Positions 43,357 to 52,229 of a stretch of DNA of 64,000 nt are shown in pieces. Positions within the stretch are counted from its first letter, which is position 1, and each line of letters starts with the position of its first letter. Both the position numbers and the translations under genes were made by a program. Below the pieces are notes generated by a model. The model searched no databases and had not been told where the DNA came from. It worked only from the letters and a program-made list of their open reading frames with translations. This DNA comes from Bacillota bacterium (GTDB lineage Bacteria; Bacillota; Clostridia; Acetivibrionales; DSM-1351): the NCBI GenBank assembly GCA_023393115.1, contig JAEWMS010000076.1, positions 62,001 through 126,000 of the forward strand, written 5' to 3'.

Positions 43357-44025
43357 TTAATATGTATTGCTGTTTACCTCGGCAATTTTCTGGCGAATAA
43401 TTTGGAGCACTTCCATTCTGTCTTCTGAATTTCCTACAACATCATACTTGGAAGCTTCAATAATAAGAAGTGGTGAGAGGTTATAATCTGAGAAGTAATC
43501 CTCATATTCCTTATTGAGTCTCTCCCAGTATTCTCTTTCAACAATCTGCTCATAATCACGTCCTCTTTTCCTGATACGTTCAATTGCCGAGTCGGTATCA
43601 ATTTTTAGATAAATCATGAGCTTAGGTGCTTCTACATGATCTAGCATATTTATCAGAAGATCCCGATATAAAATATATTCATCCTTTTCCATATTACCCT
43701 CTTCATAGAGCAGTTTGGCAAATATCATATCGCCATATATACTGCGGTCCATGATAGTTGGTTTTCCTACTTTGGATGCCTGTTTCAGCATCTCAAATCT
43801 TCGATTCAGAAAGTAAACCTGAAGCGGAAAGGAATATCTTTTTCTATCATGATAGAACTTATCCAATAAGGGGTTGTCCTGCACTGGTTCTTGGAAGCAA
43901 GGTGTATTCATGTCCTTTGAAAGCATCTCCATATAAACAGTCTTTCCAGCACCAACTACAGCATCTATAACAATTATTTCATTAGGGTTGTTTTTTCTAA
44001 TCATCTTGAAAAACTCCTTGTACAC
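43357..44025 (-). CDS. Deoxynucleoside kinase
   Basis: The 222-residue kinase of the dCK/dGK family has a P-loop (IVIDAVVGAGKT), the base-binding QEPVQDNPLLDKFY, and the DRS motif in IMDRSIYGD, plus a lid with RKRGRDYE. It phosphorylates deoxynucleosides for salvage. The specificity (dA/dG or dC) is not decided by these residues. An AAGGAGG site precedes the start, and the gene is alone. Confidence 0.9.
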   Translation of the reverse strand: MYKEFFKMIRKNNPNEIIVIDAVVGAGKTVYMEMLSKDMNTPCFQEPVQDNPLLDKFYHDRKRYSFPLQVYFLNRRFEMLKQASKVGKPTIMDRSIYGDMIFAKLLYEEGNMEKDEYILYRDLLINMLDHVEAPKLMIYLKIDTDSAIERIRKRGRDYEQIVEREYWERLNKEYEDYFSDYNLSPLLIIEASKYDVVGNSEDRMEVLQIIRQKIAEVNSNTY

Positions 44026-44388
44026 AATTATCCTCCTTATACTTCTACACTAAAGGGTAAAGTTTGTTAATGTTGATGTATTATGTATCTTTATCATACT
44101 CATAATACACAATATATAGTGTTGTGTCAACATTCAAATCAATATATGTTGTGGACTGTTGTTTTGATTCCCGACTATCTTCTTCATACTGACACAAATT
44201 AGTGAAACCAAATACGGGCACGTGGATCTCATTGAATTGACTGGTATTTATTGATAGAATATACTTACTGTACCAACGCATTTATTTATATTTAAAGCCT
44301 TAAAGTAAGCTTTTGGGATAAAATATAACTGAGATGGCTTACATAATTCACAATTTGTATACTTGGGACATACGTATTACGAATATTC
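44026..44388. other. Non-coding gap with nested inverted repeats
   Basis: AATGTTGA (44069-44076) and TCAACATT (44127-44134), with GTATTATG (44078-44085) and CATAATAC (44101-44108) inside, form a nested dyad. A minus-strand frame of 66 codons crosses it with no ribosome site. Nothing else is supported here. Confidence 0.45.
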
Positions 44389-44823
44389 ATGTTAGGTGGT
44401 GTTACGGTGTCAGAAGAATTTTATCAACTAACTAGAATAAAAACTGAATTTATTGAACAGTTGCGTAATAGAACTATTACAGCAATATTTGTAATATCAA
44501 TTGCCTACATACTTACTTTAATAATATCAAGTGTCATATTATTAACTTCTCAAGTAAGTTATTGTATTTTTACGTTGGTTATTCCTATATTTGTGCATTT
44601 ATGGCTAAGTACATATGGTGGTGTAAAACATGTTAATAATTATTATGAATTTAAACAAACATCTGAAGGAACTTTGCTTTACAAAAAGAAACGGAGAGAA
44701 AACTACACGACATATACTTTGGTTTGGGCTCTAATATTTTTTATTTCATTGATCATTCGCCTAATTTGTGAAATACGCAATTTAAAACTTATAAATGCGG
44801 AGCTGGTTTCTCGCTCAAAATGA
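44389..44823 (+). CDS. Small membrane protein of unknown function
   Basis: The ~144-residue protein has two or three membrane segments (ITAIFVISIAYILTLIISSVILL, CIFTLVIPIFVHLWLS, YTLVWALIFFISLIIRLICEI) and a basic loop (YKKKRRENYTT) between the second and third. No family is recognised. GTG 44407, behind AGGTGGT, may be a better start than ATG 44389. Confidence 0.6.
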   Translation: MLGGVTVSEEFYQLTRIKTEFIEQLRNRTITAIFVISIAYILTLIISSVILLTSQVSYCIFTLVIPIFVHLWLSTYGGVKHVNNYYEFKQTSEGTLLYKKKRRENYTTYTLVWALIFFISLIIRLICEIRNLKLINAELVSRSK

Positions 44824-44935
44824 GCATGAATAGAAGTCAACTGGTTCGTGATCTTTATATATTGTTCTAGTATATAGGAATTATATTAAACTGTAATTCC
44901 TATAGATTATTTATATTAGGATTGTGAGGGAAAAT

Positions 44936-45322
44936 ATGAAAAATTATACTCAAGCTTATGTGAAAAATAGTTTTGAAGCGGCAGAAATGTACTGCAAAGC
45001 TTTTGGCGCAGAAATCACATTTGAAATAAAAAATGATGATAATACTGCTTATGCACACTGTGAATTATCTGTAAATGGTGAAGGCTTTTTAGCATTAAGT
45101 GAAGCGACAAATCCTTGTGACATAAACATTGTACACAAAATGAAATGGGAAACTATGACGTTTAATGTTTTTGAGATGGGAAGCGAAGAGGCAGTTCATA
45201 ATGCCTTTAGTATTTTAAGTAATGGCGGCGTTATTATTAATCCCATTCAGGAAGTTCCATGGAGCAAATGTTGTGCGACTGTTATAGATAAATTTGGAGT
45301 GTGTTGGTGGATTTCAATTTGA
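44936..45322 (+). CDS. VOC-superfamily protein (PhnB/glyoxalase-like)
   Basis: The protein (~128 aa) has the paired beta-alpha-beta VOC fold (YVKNSFEAAEMYCKAFGAEITFEIK; SILSNGGVIINPIQEVPWSKCCATVIDKFGVCWWISI) that closely resembles the PhnB-like group. Such proteins bind small ligands or metals; the substrate is unknown. The frame opens with GTG 44924, which lies in the GTGAGGG ribosome site, so ATG 44936 is used. Confidence 0.85.
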   Translation: MKNYTQAYVKNSFEAAEMYCKAFGAEITFEIKNDDNTAYAHCELSVNGEGFLALSEATNPCDINIVHKMKWETMTFNVFEMGSEEAVHNAFSILSNGGVIINPIQEVPWSKCCATVIDKFGVCWWISI

Positions 45323-45598
45323 TAAGAAACAGATAGTACAATAAATTTTATCTAGATTTTATAGAATGACAGGTAGTCTATATGATTATCTGTCATTTAT
45401 ATTAATTTGGTTATTGAAAATTTGTCCTTCTTGATTTATTGGTTCCGATAATTAAGTATTACGATCTTGTAACTTTATTATAAGAAAATAGATGTAAAAT
45501 GTAGTAGTACTTTGAAGTAGGTAAAGAAATTTATCTTTATAATAGATAAACTTTATTATTGAATTTATTTACTTAATCATTATTTTGGGGGGATAGTT

Positions 45599-47365
45599 AT
45601 GTCAAACCTAAAAGGTCGAAAATATCAATGTGTATTAATGATAATTACTTTTGTATTGCTGATTACTTCTTGTTCCATTAATAGACAGGCAGAATCCAAG
45701 AATAATAATTTGGTAGTGGGTAGTATAAAACAGGACCCTACCAATACTACATCTCAAAATAATGACCAACCCTTAGATTTATGGCTTGGGGACTATATTT
45801 ACACAGAAGACACTAATTCTGAGGATACTAAGTTTTATGAGGTATTTATATATAAAGAAAATGATAATTACAATGCCAAAATAAAAATAATCGATGAAAG
45901 CGCAGAGGTTTATACATATGTTCAGGCAAAAATAACGGGGGATGCTCATCAAATTGATTTTATTTTTAGCGATTATTTGCCAGATGAAACTAACACAAAT
46001 AATCCATATACTTCTGGCGACAGATTACTTGGTTTTACAAAAACAGAATCGGGTATCAGAACCCACTGGGATAAAATAGTTCCTTCCAATGAAAACAATA
46101 AGGTAGATGGAATATATTTTAAGTTGCGAGAAAATAGTGAGGGATATTTAGGACATTGGTATACTTCTATTCCATATACTGGAGGGAATAGTACAACAAT
46201 TGATATTAAAGAAATGTCAAACACGTCAGTAAGCTTTCATTTATATTTTAGTCGCACGTATTCCTATGATGGTACAAATATTAAACTAGAGAATAAAATG
46301 GCAAAGTTTGTTGATACAGATGGTGAGTATAATACAAGTGGGACAATAGAATTTGTCAATAAAAGTGTAATAGTTAGTATCGAGAAAACTGATTTACCGA
46401 ATTTAAAGACAGGTAAAACAGTCTTTAATTATAAAGTTGGCGAGTTCAAGGAAGTTACTGCAACCCCAAGCAATGGAGCGACAGATTTAGTATTAGAGAA
46501 CGGAATAGAACTTGATTTTGGTAAAAAAATATTTAATACAACTAACAGCATTGGGGCCGTACTAACAAAACATGATGTTCCATATGGGCAAAATGATAAT
46601 TCCATTAATCTAAATTGGGAGATTAAAGGTGACAGATTAAATCTTACACCTGACTATGAACACTTAAAACAGAATAATTTAAAGATTGAAATAGGAAAAA
46701 AATATGATCTCATTATTGATGAGGGAGTACTTAGAGATGAAGTAGGTAATATTAATAGCAAAATAAGCTTAGAATTTATATTAGTCGAACCTGAAAGAGT
46801 AAAAATCAATACTTCTGGCAAAACATTAAATGATTTTATCCCAAAGAATTGGAAATTAATTGATAAAGTAGAGGGAGACCTAAATAAAGATAATTTAAAA
46901 GACATCGCAGCCGTAATTGAATATACTGTTGATCAAAAACCAGATGAAAATGCAGACTGGTCCGGGCAACCAAGGATATTATTTATTATAATCCAAAATA
47001 ATGATGGCACATATAAATTATCAATTCAATCATCGGAAGTAATTTTGAGATCAGATATGGGTGGGGTATATGGAGATCCTTTTGTTGGAATCGAATACAA
47101 CAGGGGTTCCATCGTTATTTCGTCATATGGAGGAAGTGCTTGGCGGTGGGGGTTTACAAATAGATATAGATTTCAGAATGATGGATGGTATCTAATAGGT
47201 ATGACGGAGTTGTCTGAACATATTAATACGGGAGTATCTGAAACTATTGATACAAATTACTTAACTGGTGATCAAATTATTACTACAATCGATAAAGATG
47301 GTAAGGAAACAGTTGCTACTAAAAATGTTGGGAAACAGAAATTAGAGAGACTAACTGATACTTAA
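45599..47365 (+). CDS. Surface lipoprotein with Ig-like and repeat-propeller domains
   Basis: The 588-residue protein has a lipobox (TFVLLITSCSIN; Cys lipid anchor near residue 23). The middle shows a bacterial Ig-like domain (ATPSNGATDLVLENGIELDFGKKIFNTTN, SbsA-type). The C-terminal part (GDLNKDNLKDIAAVIEYT, PRILFIIIQNNDGTYKLSIQS) is like FG-GAP/VCBS strands. This suggests a cell-surface binding protein. Its function is unknown. GGGGGG precedes the ATG. Confidence 0.78.
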   Translation: MSNLKGRKYQCVLMIITFVLLITSCSINRQAESKNNNLVVGSIKQDPTNTTSQNNDQPLDLWLGDYIYTEDTNSEDTKFYEVFIYKENDNYNAKIKIIDESAEVYTYVQAKITGDAHQIDFIFSDYLPDETNTNNPYTSGDRLLGFTKTESGIRTHWDKIVPSNENNKVDGIYFKLRENSEGYLGHWYTSIPYTGGNSTTIDIKEMSNTSVSFHLYFSRTYSYDGTNIKLENKMAKFVDTDGEYNTSGTIEFVNKSVIVSIEKTDLPNLKTGKTVFNYKVGEFKEVTATPSNGATDLVLENGIELDFGKKIFNTTNSIGAVLTKHDVPYGQNDNSINLNWEIKGDRLNLTPDYEHLKQNNLKIEIGKKYDLIIDEGVLRDEVGNINSKISLEFILVEPERVKINTSGKTLNDFIPKNWKLIDKVEGDLNKDNLKDIAAVIEYTVDQKPDENADWSGQPRILFIIIQNNDGTYKLSIQSSEVILRSDMGGVYGDPFVGIEYNRGSIVISSYGGSAWRWGFTNRYRFQNDGWYLIGMTELSEHINTGVSETIDTNYLTGDQIITTIDKDGKETVATKNVGKQKLERLTDT

Positions 47366-47392
47366 TAAACGAAAAAATCCTTTGTAAGGATT

Positions 47393-47578
47393 ATGATATT
47401 TTATTTAATTTTTGTATTGGCATATCGCATAATTCAGTACGGTATAGCCAGGTATACTGGTGTAGATATATCACAAAGCTTAAAAAACATGATGCTCAGT
47501 TTTGTTAGTTCTACAATATGGATTTTGTACCTTTTACAATCAAAAAGAGTTGAGAAGACATTTATAGATCTCAACTAA
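47393..47578 (+). CDS. Small membrane protein, DUF2569-like remnant
   Basis: A 61-residue frame with two membrane segments; its end (TIWILYLLQSKRVEKTFIDL) resembles the C-terminal words of DUF2569 proteins, which are normally longer. It may be a truncated copy or a real small protein. The ribosome site AAGGA is only ~2 bases from the ATG, which is too near. It follows the lipoprotein gene by 27 bases. Confidence 0.4.
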   Translation: MIFYLIFVLAYRIIQYGIARYTGVDISQSLKNMMLSFVSSTIWILYLLQSKRVEKTFIDLN

Positions 47579-47623
47579 GTAAAATAAAAATGTTAATATC
47601 ATTTTTATTTCTAGCTTGCCGTA

Positions 47624-49447
47624 TTACAAAGCAGAACCTTGTATTATAATCAACACCTGCCCAATCATGAGCACATCACTAGTCAGGTTGTTCAGAGCCT
47701 TTATAGCATTAACGGTGGTATTAAATTTTTGCGCAAGCAGCCAAAGAGTATCTCCCGACCTGACGGTATAAGTTGTGGCTCCCGAAGTGGGAATAATCAG
47801 CACCTGCCCGATCATGAGTGTATCGCTTGTCAGGTTGTTCAGAGCCTTTATGGCTGTAACGGTGGTATTAAATCTCTGTGATAGCAGCCAAAGCGTATCG
47901 CCCGCCCTGACTATATATTCAATCGCTCCAGTTTCAGGGCCGGTATCCGGGAGAGGAGTATTATCCCTGATACCCCAGTAAGTATTATAAAGCGTATTCC
48001 AAGTGGAATGACCTACGATACCATCCGCGTTCATTCCCATCATCTGCTGAAACGCTATTACAGATTGAACAGTTTTACTTCCAAAAATACCGTCCTGCTT
48101 AGGTTCGGGAATAGTAGTGTAAAATTCACTTATAAAACTTAGGATGTATTGCAGTGTGATCACATCGACCCCGCTTGAACCCACCCTTAGAATTGAACCG
48201 GGCGGAACTGTCCCAATCCCAAGAGCCGTACCCTCGCTATCCAGACTTGCTAGTTTAGCTACCGAGACGTATATAGAAGAGATCTTATTCCACGTCGCTA
48301 TTTCAACAGTGCCGTCGACTGTTAGACTAAAAATGCTCTGAAATTTCAATACTGCCCCCTGGGTACTGTTGCCAAACATACCGGGATCATCGGTTATAAG
48401 CGGAATAGCGGGATAGTTTCGCCTAATCCTGTTCAAATAGTTCTGTATGATCTGCACGGACAGACCCGTACTACCTAATCGAAGCGTTGTACCCGGATAT
48501 GATATAACGATATTGGTAATTATATTGGTTTGTGAAATTTCAATATTATTTGGATAGTAATGGTGAAGTATCTGTAAGGCTGACTTGCCTTGGTTGGCTA
48601 AGGTTACTGTTCCCCATTGAGACAGTCCCGCGCATGTAGCGGTTGTTCCATTGCAGAAGGACGTAAAGAACGGCGCTATCTGTCCTTGCATTCGAACGTA
48701 TTGGTTGAAAATCTTATCCACGATTCGGCTTATGGCTTCATAAATGGTTCGTCCATATTGATAATACTGGTCGTAGGCCGTACTATTTGTTATATCAAAA
48801 TTATATCCCCGGCTTCTATACCATTGTGTAAACACCCTGTTTAACGCGAATGTGATAATGGCATAAATATTTGCCTCTAGCGACGCCTGTGGCCAGGTGG
48901 GATAGATTTCACTGCTGGCAACATTTTTGATATAATCCGGGAAGGACACAAATACATTTGATGCGGACGACGCAGGTGTGCCAAGATGTACCGTAATCGG
49001 GTCGGGAATTATAACATGGCGAAATATACGCGGTTCCATAAGCGGCCTTAACTGAATCCGGGGTTCTGTCATTATATTAGCATGTCTCCCAATAATGATC
49101 TCCTGCCAGTACGGAGTCGTCTGGTTTTCCAGCATCGGAATAAGTGATATAGGCTGAATTGCTTTCTCACCGTCAAAAATTTGTACACCGATAATACGTA
49201 AGCTGTTAAACCCTTCGGCCTCCATCTCCAGATTATATGTAGAATAGGGTATACCAGTATAGCTTGGATCCAGTGACCATCTTCTGTCTACCGCTGGTAA
49301 TGAAATCTGCTTGGTTTCACCGCTCTCATCCGTCGTCAGTTCATAGAGCACTGTACCTTTATGGTCCTTGATCCTTACCCGCACACCACTTAAAGGTAAC
49401 GCACCCTCGGCGGTACGGGCTTGTATTATTAAATAACCTGTACCCAT
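47624..49447 (-). CDS. SpoIID-like / peptidoglycan-binding / LysM wall protein
   Basis: The 607-residue protein carries, in order, a carboxypeptidase-regulatory-like N-terminal domain, and a SpoIID/amidase-enhancer-like part (YIKNVASSEIYPTWPQASLEANIYAI, FFTSFCNGTTATCAGLSQWGTVTLA). Two peptidoglycan-binding type 1 domains follow (LGSTGLSVQIIQNYLNRI.., VGSSGVDVITLQYILSFI..), then two LysM domains (YIVRAGDTLWLLSQRFN, YTVRSGDTLWLLAQKFN). There is no signal peptide. It probably acts in spore or cell-wall remodelling. It starts with a GGGAAAG site. Confidence 0.85.
   Translation of the reverse strand: MGTGYLIIQARTAEGALPLSGVRVRIKDHKGTVLYELTTDESGETKQISLPAVDRRWSLDPSYTGIPYSTYNLEMEAEGFNSLRIIGVQIFDGEKAIQPISLIPMLENQTTPYWQEIIIGRHANIMTEPRIQLRPLMEPRIFRHVIIPDPITVHLGTPASSASNVFVSFPDYIKNVASSEIYPTWPQASLEANIYAIITFALNRVFTQWYRSRGYNFDITNSTAYDQYYQYGRTIYEAISRIVDKIFNQYVRMQGQIAPFFTSFCNGTTATCAGLSQWGTVTLANQGKSALQILHHYYPNNIEISQTNIITNIVISYPGTTLRLGSTGLSVQIIQNYLNRIRRNYPAIPLITDDPGMFGNSTQGAVLKFQSIFSLTVDGTVEIATWNKISSIYVSVAKLASLDSEGTALGIGTVPPGSILRVGSSGVDVITLQYILSFISEFYTTIPEPKQDGIFGSKTVQSVIAFQQMMGMNADGIVGHSTWNTLYNTYWGIRDNTPLPDTGPETGAIEYIVRAGDTLWLLSQRFNTTVTAIKALNNLTSDTLMIGQVLIIPTSGATTYTVRSGDTLWLLAQKFNTTVNAIKALNNLTSDVLMIGQVLIIIQGSAL
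47645..47917 (-). repeat. Tandem LysM coding repeats (147-bp period)
   Basis: The two C-terminal LysM domains are nearly identical at the DNA level, 147 bases (49 codons) apart, suggesting a recent duplication. Confidence 0.75.
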
Positions 49448-49616
49448 TCTTAACTTTCCCTTCTAGAACACGCCCGGATTAAATTAGAGCGAGTTATGAT
49501 TTCATTAATTTATACTATTCATCACTCGGCGTAGATGTGATTTATTTATACTAACAATTCAATATAATGTCTAAATGAAAGCATAACTTTATGTGAGACG
49601 TAATAAGTTAATTGGA

Positions 49617-50324
49617 TTATTCTTTCCCCATTTCAATAACCAAAAAGTGGGAAAGCTCATTCGCCAGGATTGTTATATTCTCTTCCTTGATTTCCATAGC
49701 ATCTCTTGCATTCAATACGACACCGTTTATTGTTGAAGTACCCTCAATTTGGACCAAATATGCCTGTCTGTTAGCTTCAACAGGAAAACTGATTTCACGT
49801 CCCATATCCAACTCTAAAACGTAGATATTAGCATCCTGGTTTAGCCTGACAGGAGCTTCCCCTTTTTTGCCTGAAACTATATGAAGCCACTTGTTTTTTC
49901 TCATATCCCAAGCAAATCGGTAATCTCCGTAATCGGGAGTATAGCCCTTTTTATCAGGATAAATCCATATTTGAAGAAGCCGTGCTTGCGTGTTAGACAG
50001 ATTATGTTCACTGTGGAATACACCTGTCCCGGCACTCATATATTGCACCTGGCCGCGGGTAAGGGTACTTTTGTTACCCATACTATCTCCATGTGTCAGC
50101 TCGCCATCCACAACATAGGAGATAATCTCCATATCTCTATGAGGGTGCATATCAAATCCGGTATTGGATTCTATCAAATCATCATTTAAAACCCTCAAAA
50201 CACCGAAGTTTATATTGTCTGGATTGTGATATTCTGCAAAGGAAAAATGAAAAATACTATGCAGCCACCCCAGATCGCTTTTACCCATTTTTTGGCTTTC
50301 TATCCGTTTTAACATTCGGTTCAC
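49617..50324 (-). CDS. Pirin family protein (quercetinase-like)
   Basis: The 235-residue bicupin has the pirin metal-binding words HPHRDMEIISYVVDGELTHGDSMG (His, His, His) and QYMSAGTGVFHSEHN with Glu. Bacterial pirins such as YhhW cleave flavonols or regulate metabolism. It is divergent from the dioxygenase gene, separated by tandem repeats. In an anaerobe both suggest a reaction to oxygen or to plant phenolics. Confidence 0.9.
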   Translation of the reverse strand: MNRMLKRIESQKMGKSDLGWLHSIFHFSFAEYHNPDNINFGVLRVLNDDLIESNTGFDMHPHRDMEIISYVVDGELTHGDSMGNKSTLTRGQVQYMSAGTGVFHSEHNLSNTQARLLQIWIYPDKKGYTPDYGDYRFAWDMRKNKWLHIVSGKKGEAPVRLNQDANIYVLELDMGREISFPVEANRQAYLVQIEGTSTINGVVLNARDAMEIKEENITILANELSHFLVIEMGKE

Positions 50325-50387
50325 CTCATTTGCTTAGTAGACTTAGAATATATTTTCCCTTTATATAGACTTTTAATCATATATATA

Positions 50388-50446
50388 AATCAGGTATTCC
50401 GGGTAATAAAATATAGAATCAGGTATTCCGGAATAATAATATAGAA
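50388..50446 (+). repeat. Tandem repeat in the pirin/dioxygenase intergenic region
   Basis: AATCAGGTATTCCGG occurs at 50388-50402 and 50417-50431 (29-bp period), followed by further AATATAG sequence that recurs. GGTATTCCGG-like words could be regulator sites. Confidence 0.65.
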
Positions 50447-50503
50447 TCGAGAAATTATGGGTAATTATATACTATAACAAATATTAATTACGATAAAAGC
50501 TCC

Positions 50504-50557
50504 TTATCTTTGAATAATAGAAAAATATATCTTTGAAAAGGAAAATTTATCTTTGAA
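50504..50557 (+). repeat. Three copies of TATCTTTGAA before the dioxygenase gene
   Basis: TATCTTTGAA is present at 50505-50514, 50528-50537 and 50548-50557, 23 and 20 bases apart, near the start point and the ribosome site. Confidence 0.6.
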
Positions 50558-50575
50558 CAGAAAGGAAAAAAATAT

Positions 50576-51343
50576 ATGATACGACCATTGTTTATTTGTC
50601 ATGGCTCACCGGAGCTCGCAATACAAAATAATGAATATACAAGACTGCTTTTAGAATTAGGTAAACGAGTTAGACCAAAGGCAATAGTAATTTTTACAGC
50701 TCATTGGGAAAGTCATATTCTCACAATATCCTCAACTGATGATACCTACGATATGATTTATGATTTTGGTGGCTTTGCCAGAGAATTATATTCAATAAAG
50801 TATCCGGCAAGAGGTTCTTCAACAATAGCTGAAAGACTGCAATTCATGTTGGAAAGCCGTGGGATACAAACTCGGATAGATGAAAACAGGGGGTTGGATC
50901 ACGGTTCATGGGTTGTCCTGAAGCATATGTATCCGGAAGCAGATATACCGGTAATTCAAGTGTCAGTTAATCCTAAACTCCTGCCGGAAAAACAATATGA
51001 GATAGGCCGGGCAATTCAGCAATTGGGAGAAGAAGATGTGCTGGTTATTGGGAGTGGGGGGACAGTTCATAATCTATTTACGGTAGATTTTGAAGCGACA
51101 GAATCAGAAGCATGGGCAGTGGAATTTGATGATTGGTTGATAGAAAAAGTACAGAAAAATGATATGGCATCGCTGTTTGCATACCGGCAGCTTGCTCCTC
51201 ATGGGAAAAGGGCTGTTCCAAGTGAAGAGCATTTTGTCCCTTTATTTATCATTTTGGGATGCAGGTTGGACGAAAAAACGCCACAACTCCTCCATCGTAG
51301 TTACGATTATGGAACCTTGAGCTATATCTGTTTTGAGTGCTAA
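50576..51343 (+). CDS. Class III extradiol dioxygenase (DODA/YgiD-like)
   Basis: The 255-residue protein has metal-ligand His residues in FICHGSPELA, IFTAHWESH and LDHGSWVVLKHMYP, as in LigB/4,5-DOPA dioxygenase. It closely resembles YgiD, a plant DOPA dioxygenase relative. Oxygen cleavage is odd in an anaerobe, so another role (for example removing oxygen or acting on catechols during aeration) is possible. It starts with ATG after GAAAGGAAA. Confidence 0.92.
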   Translation: MIRPLFICHGSPELAIQNNEYTRLLLELGKRVRPKAIVIFTAHWESHILTISSTDDTYDMIYDFGGFARELYSIKYPARGSSTIAERLQFMLESRGIQTRIDENRGLDHGSWVVLKHMYPEADIPVIQVSVNPKLLPEKQYEIGRAIQQLGEEDVLVIGSGGTVHNLFTVDFEATESEAWAVEFDDWLIEKVQKNDMASLFAYRQLAPHGKRAVPSEEHFVPLFIILGCRLDEKTPQLLHRSYDYGTLSYICFEC

Positions 51344-51483
51344 TTTCAAGGTTAGGGAAAAGATTACTAAAAGTGAAACTCTAGGGAGGGAATTTATTAC
51401 TTTATTGGTGAGTCTTGTCCAATACTATGATAAAATACAAGTATGACAGATTTTTGCGGATTCTTCCCTGAGGTGAATATTTT

Positions 51484-51921
51484 ATGAATATATGGATACG
51501 TCCTTTAGAAGTTACCGATTACGAAGAAATAATTGATTTAATAAAAAATGAACTTGGATATAACAGCTTAAATAAAAATTCAATATTAGATCAGTTAGAT
51601 GCTATAAAAAATAATAAGAATTATCAAACTTTGGTTGCGATTTGTGATGGGAAGGTAATTGGATTCATTGGAACCTGTAGATTTATTACGTTTAACATTG
51701 AGGGCGAATATTTACAAATCATAGCTCTGGCGGTATGCAAGGAGTATCAGAATATAGGTATAGGAACAAAATTACTTGATAAAGTTGAGCAACTAGCCCG
51801 CAATGAGAATATAGCCATAATTGGATTAACCAGCAGCTTACACCGTGAAATTGCTCATGCTTTTTATGAACACAAGGGTTACCATAAACATGGTTTCAAA
51901 TTTCAAAAAACTCTAATTTAG
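51484..51921 (+). CDS. GNAT-family N-acetyltransferase
   Basis: The 145-residue enzyme has the acetyl-CoA loop QNIGIGTKLLDKVEQLARNE and the preceding strand YLQIIALAVCKEYQN, with the C-terminal FYEHKGYHKHGFKFQK. Acceptor unknown. It has a weak GAGGTG site and is alone. Confidence 0.9.
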   Translation: MNIWIRPLEVTDYEEIIDLIKNELGYNSLNKNSILDQLDAIKNNKNYQTLVAICDGKVIGFIGTCRFITFNIEGEYLQIIALAVCKEYQNIGIGTKLLDKVEQLARNENIAIIGLTSSLHREIAHAFYEHKGYHKHGFKFQKTLI

Positions 51922-52229
51922 GACTTATTTTAGGACTTATATAGTTCACTTGTACGTGATAATTCCTGTGAATACTTCTGTGATGATGAGGCTTCGGTTA
52001 AATTTGAGAATTGTACTCAGACCGGAAATTCATGGAACAAATAGGCGGAACAAATAGGACGGAGAAGTACTGTTAACCTATGAGGAATTTATATAAATAC
52101 AATCATTGATGGTACATTAGAGGGGCTGCTATACAGTAAGCCCCTTAATTACATTTTATCAAATATATGGTAGAATATTTCTTATAATATGAACGTAAAC
52201 TCTCTTATTTTTTCACAAGAGGTGAAATT
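51922..52229. other. Non-coding gap with short repeats and a hairpin
   Basis: TTAGGACTTAT is repeated at the start, GGAACAAATAGG is repeated near 52032, and AGGGGCT (52121-52127) pairs with AGCCCCT (52139-52145). No gene is seen. Confidence 0.5.

Noticed and set aside
44081..44281. 66-codon minus-strand frame upstream of the deoxynucleoside kinase gene
   Set aside because: It has no ribosome site, crosses inverted repeats and matches nothing I recognise; it may be a relic, but it is not supported as a gene.
50388..50446. CRISPR-like repeats
   Set aside because: Only two copies of a 15-bp word with no regular spacers and no cas genes nearby.
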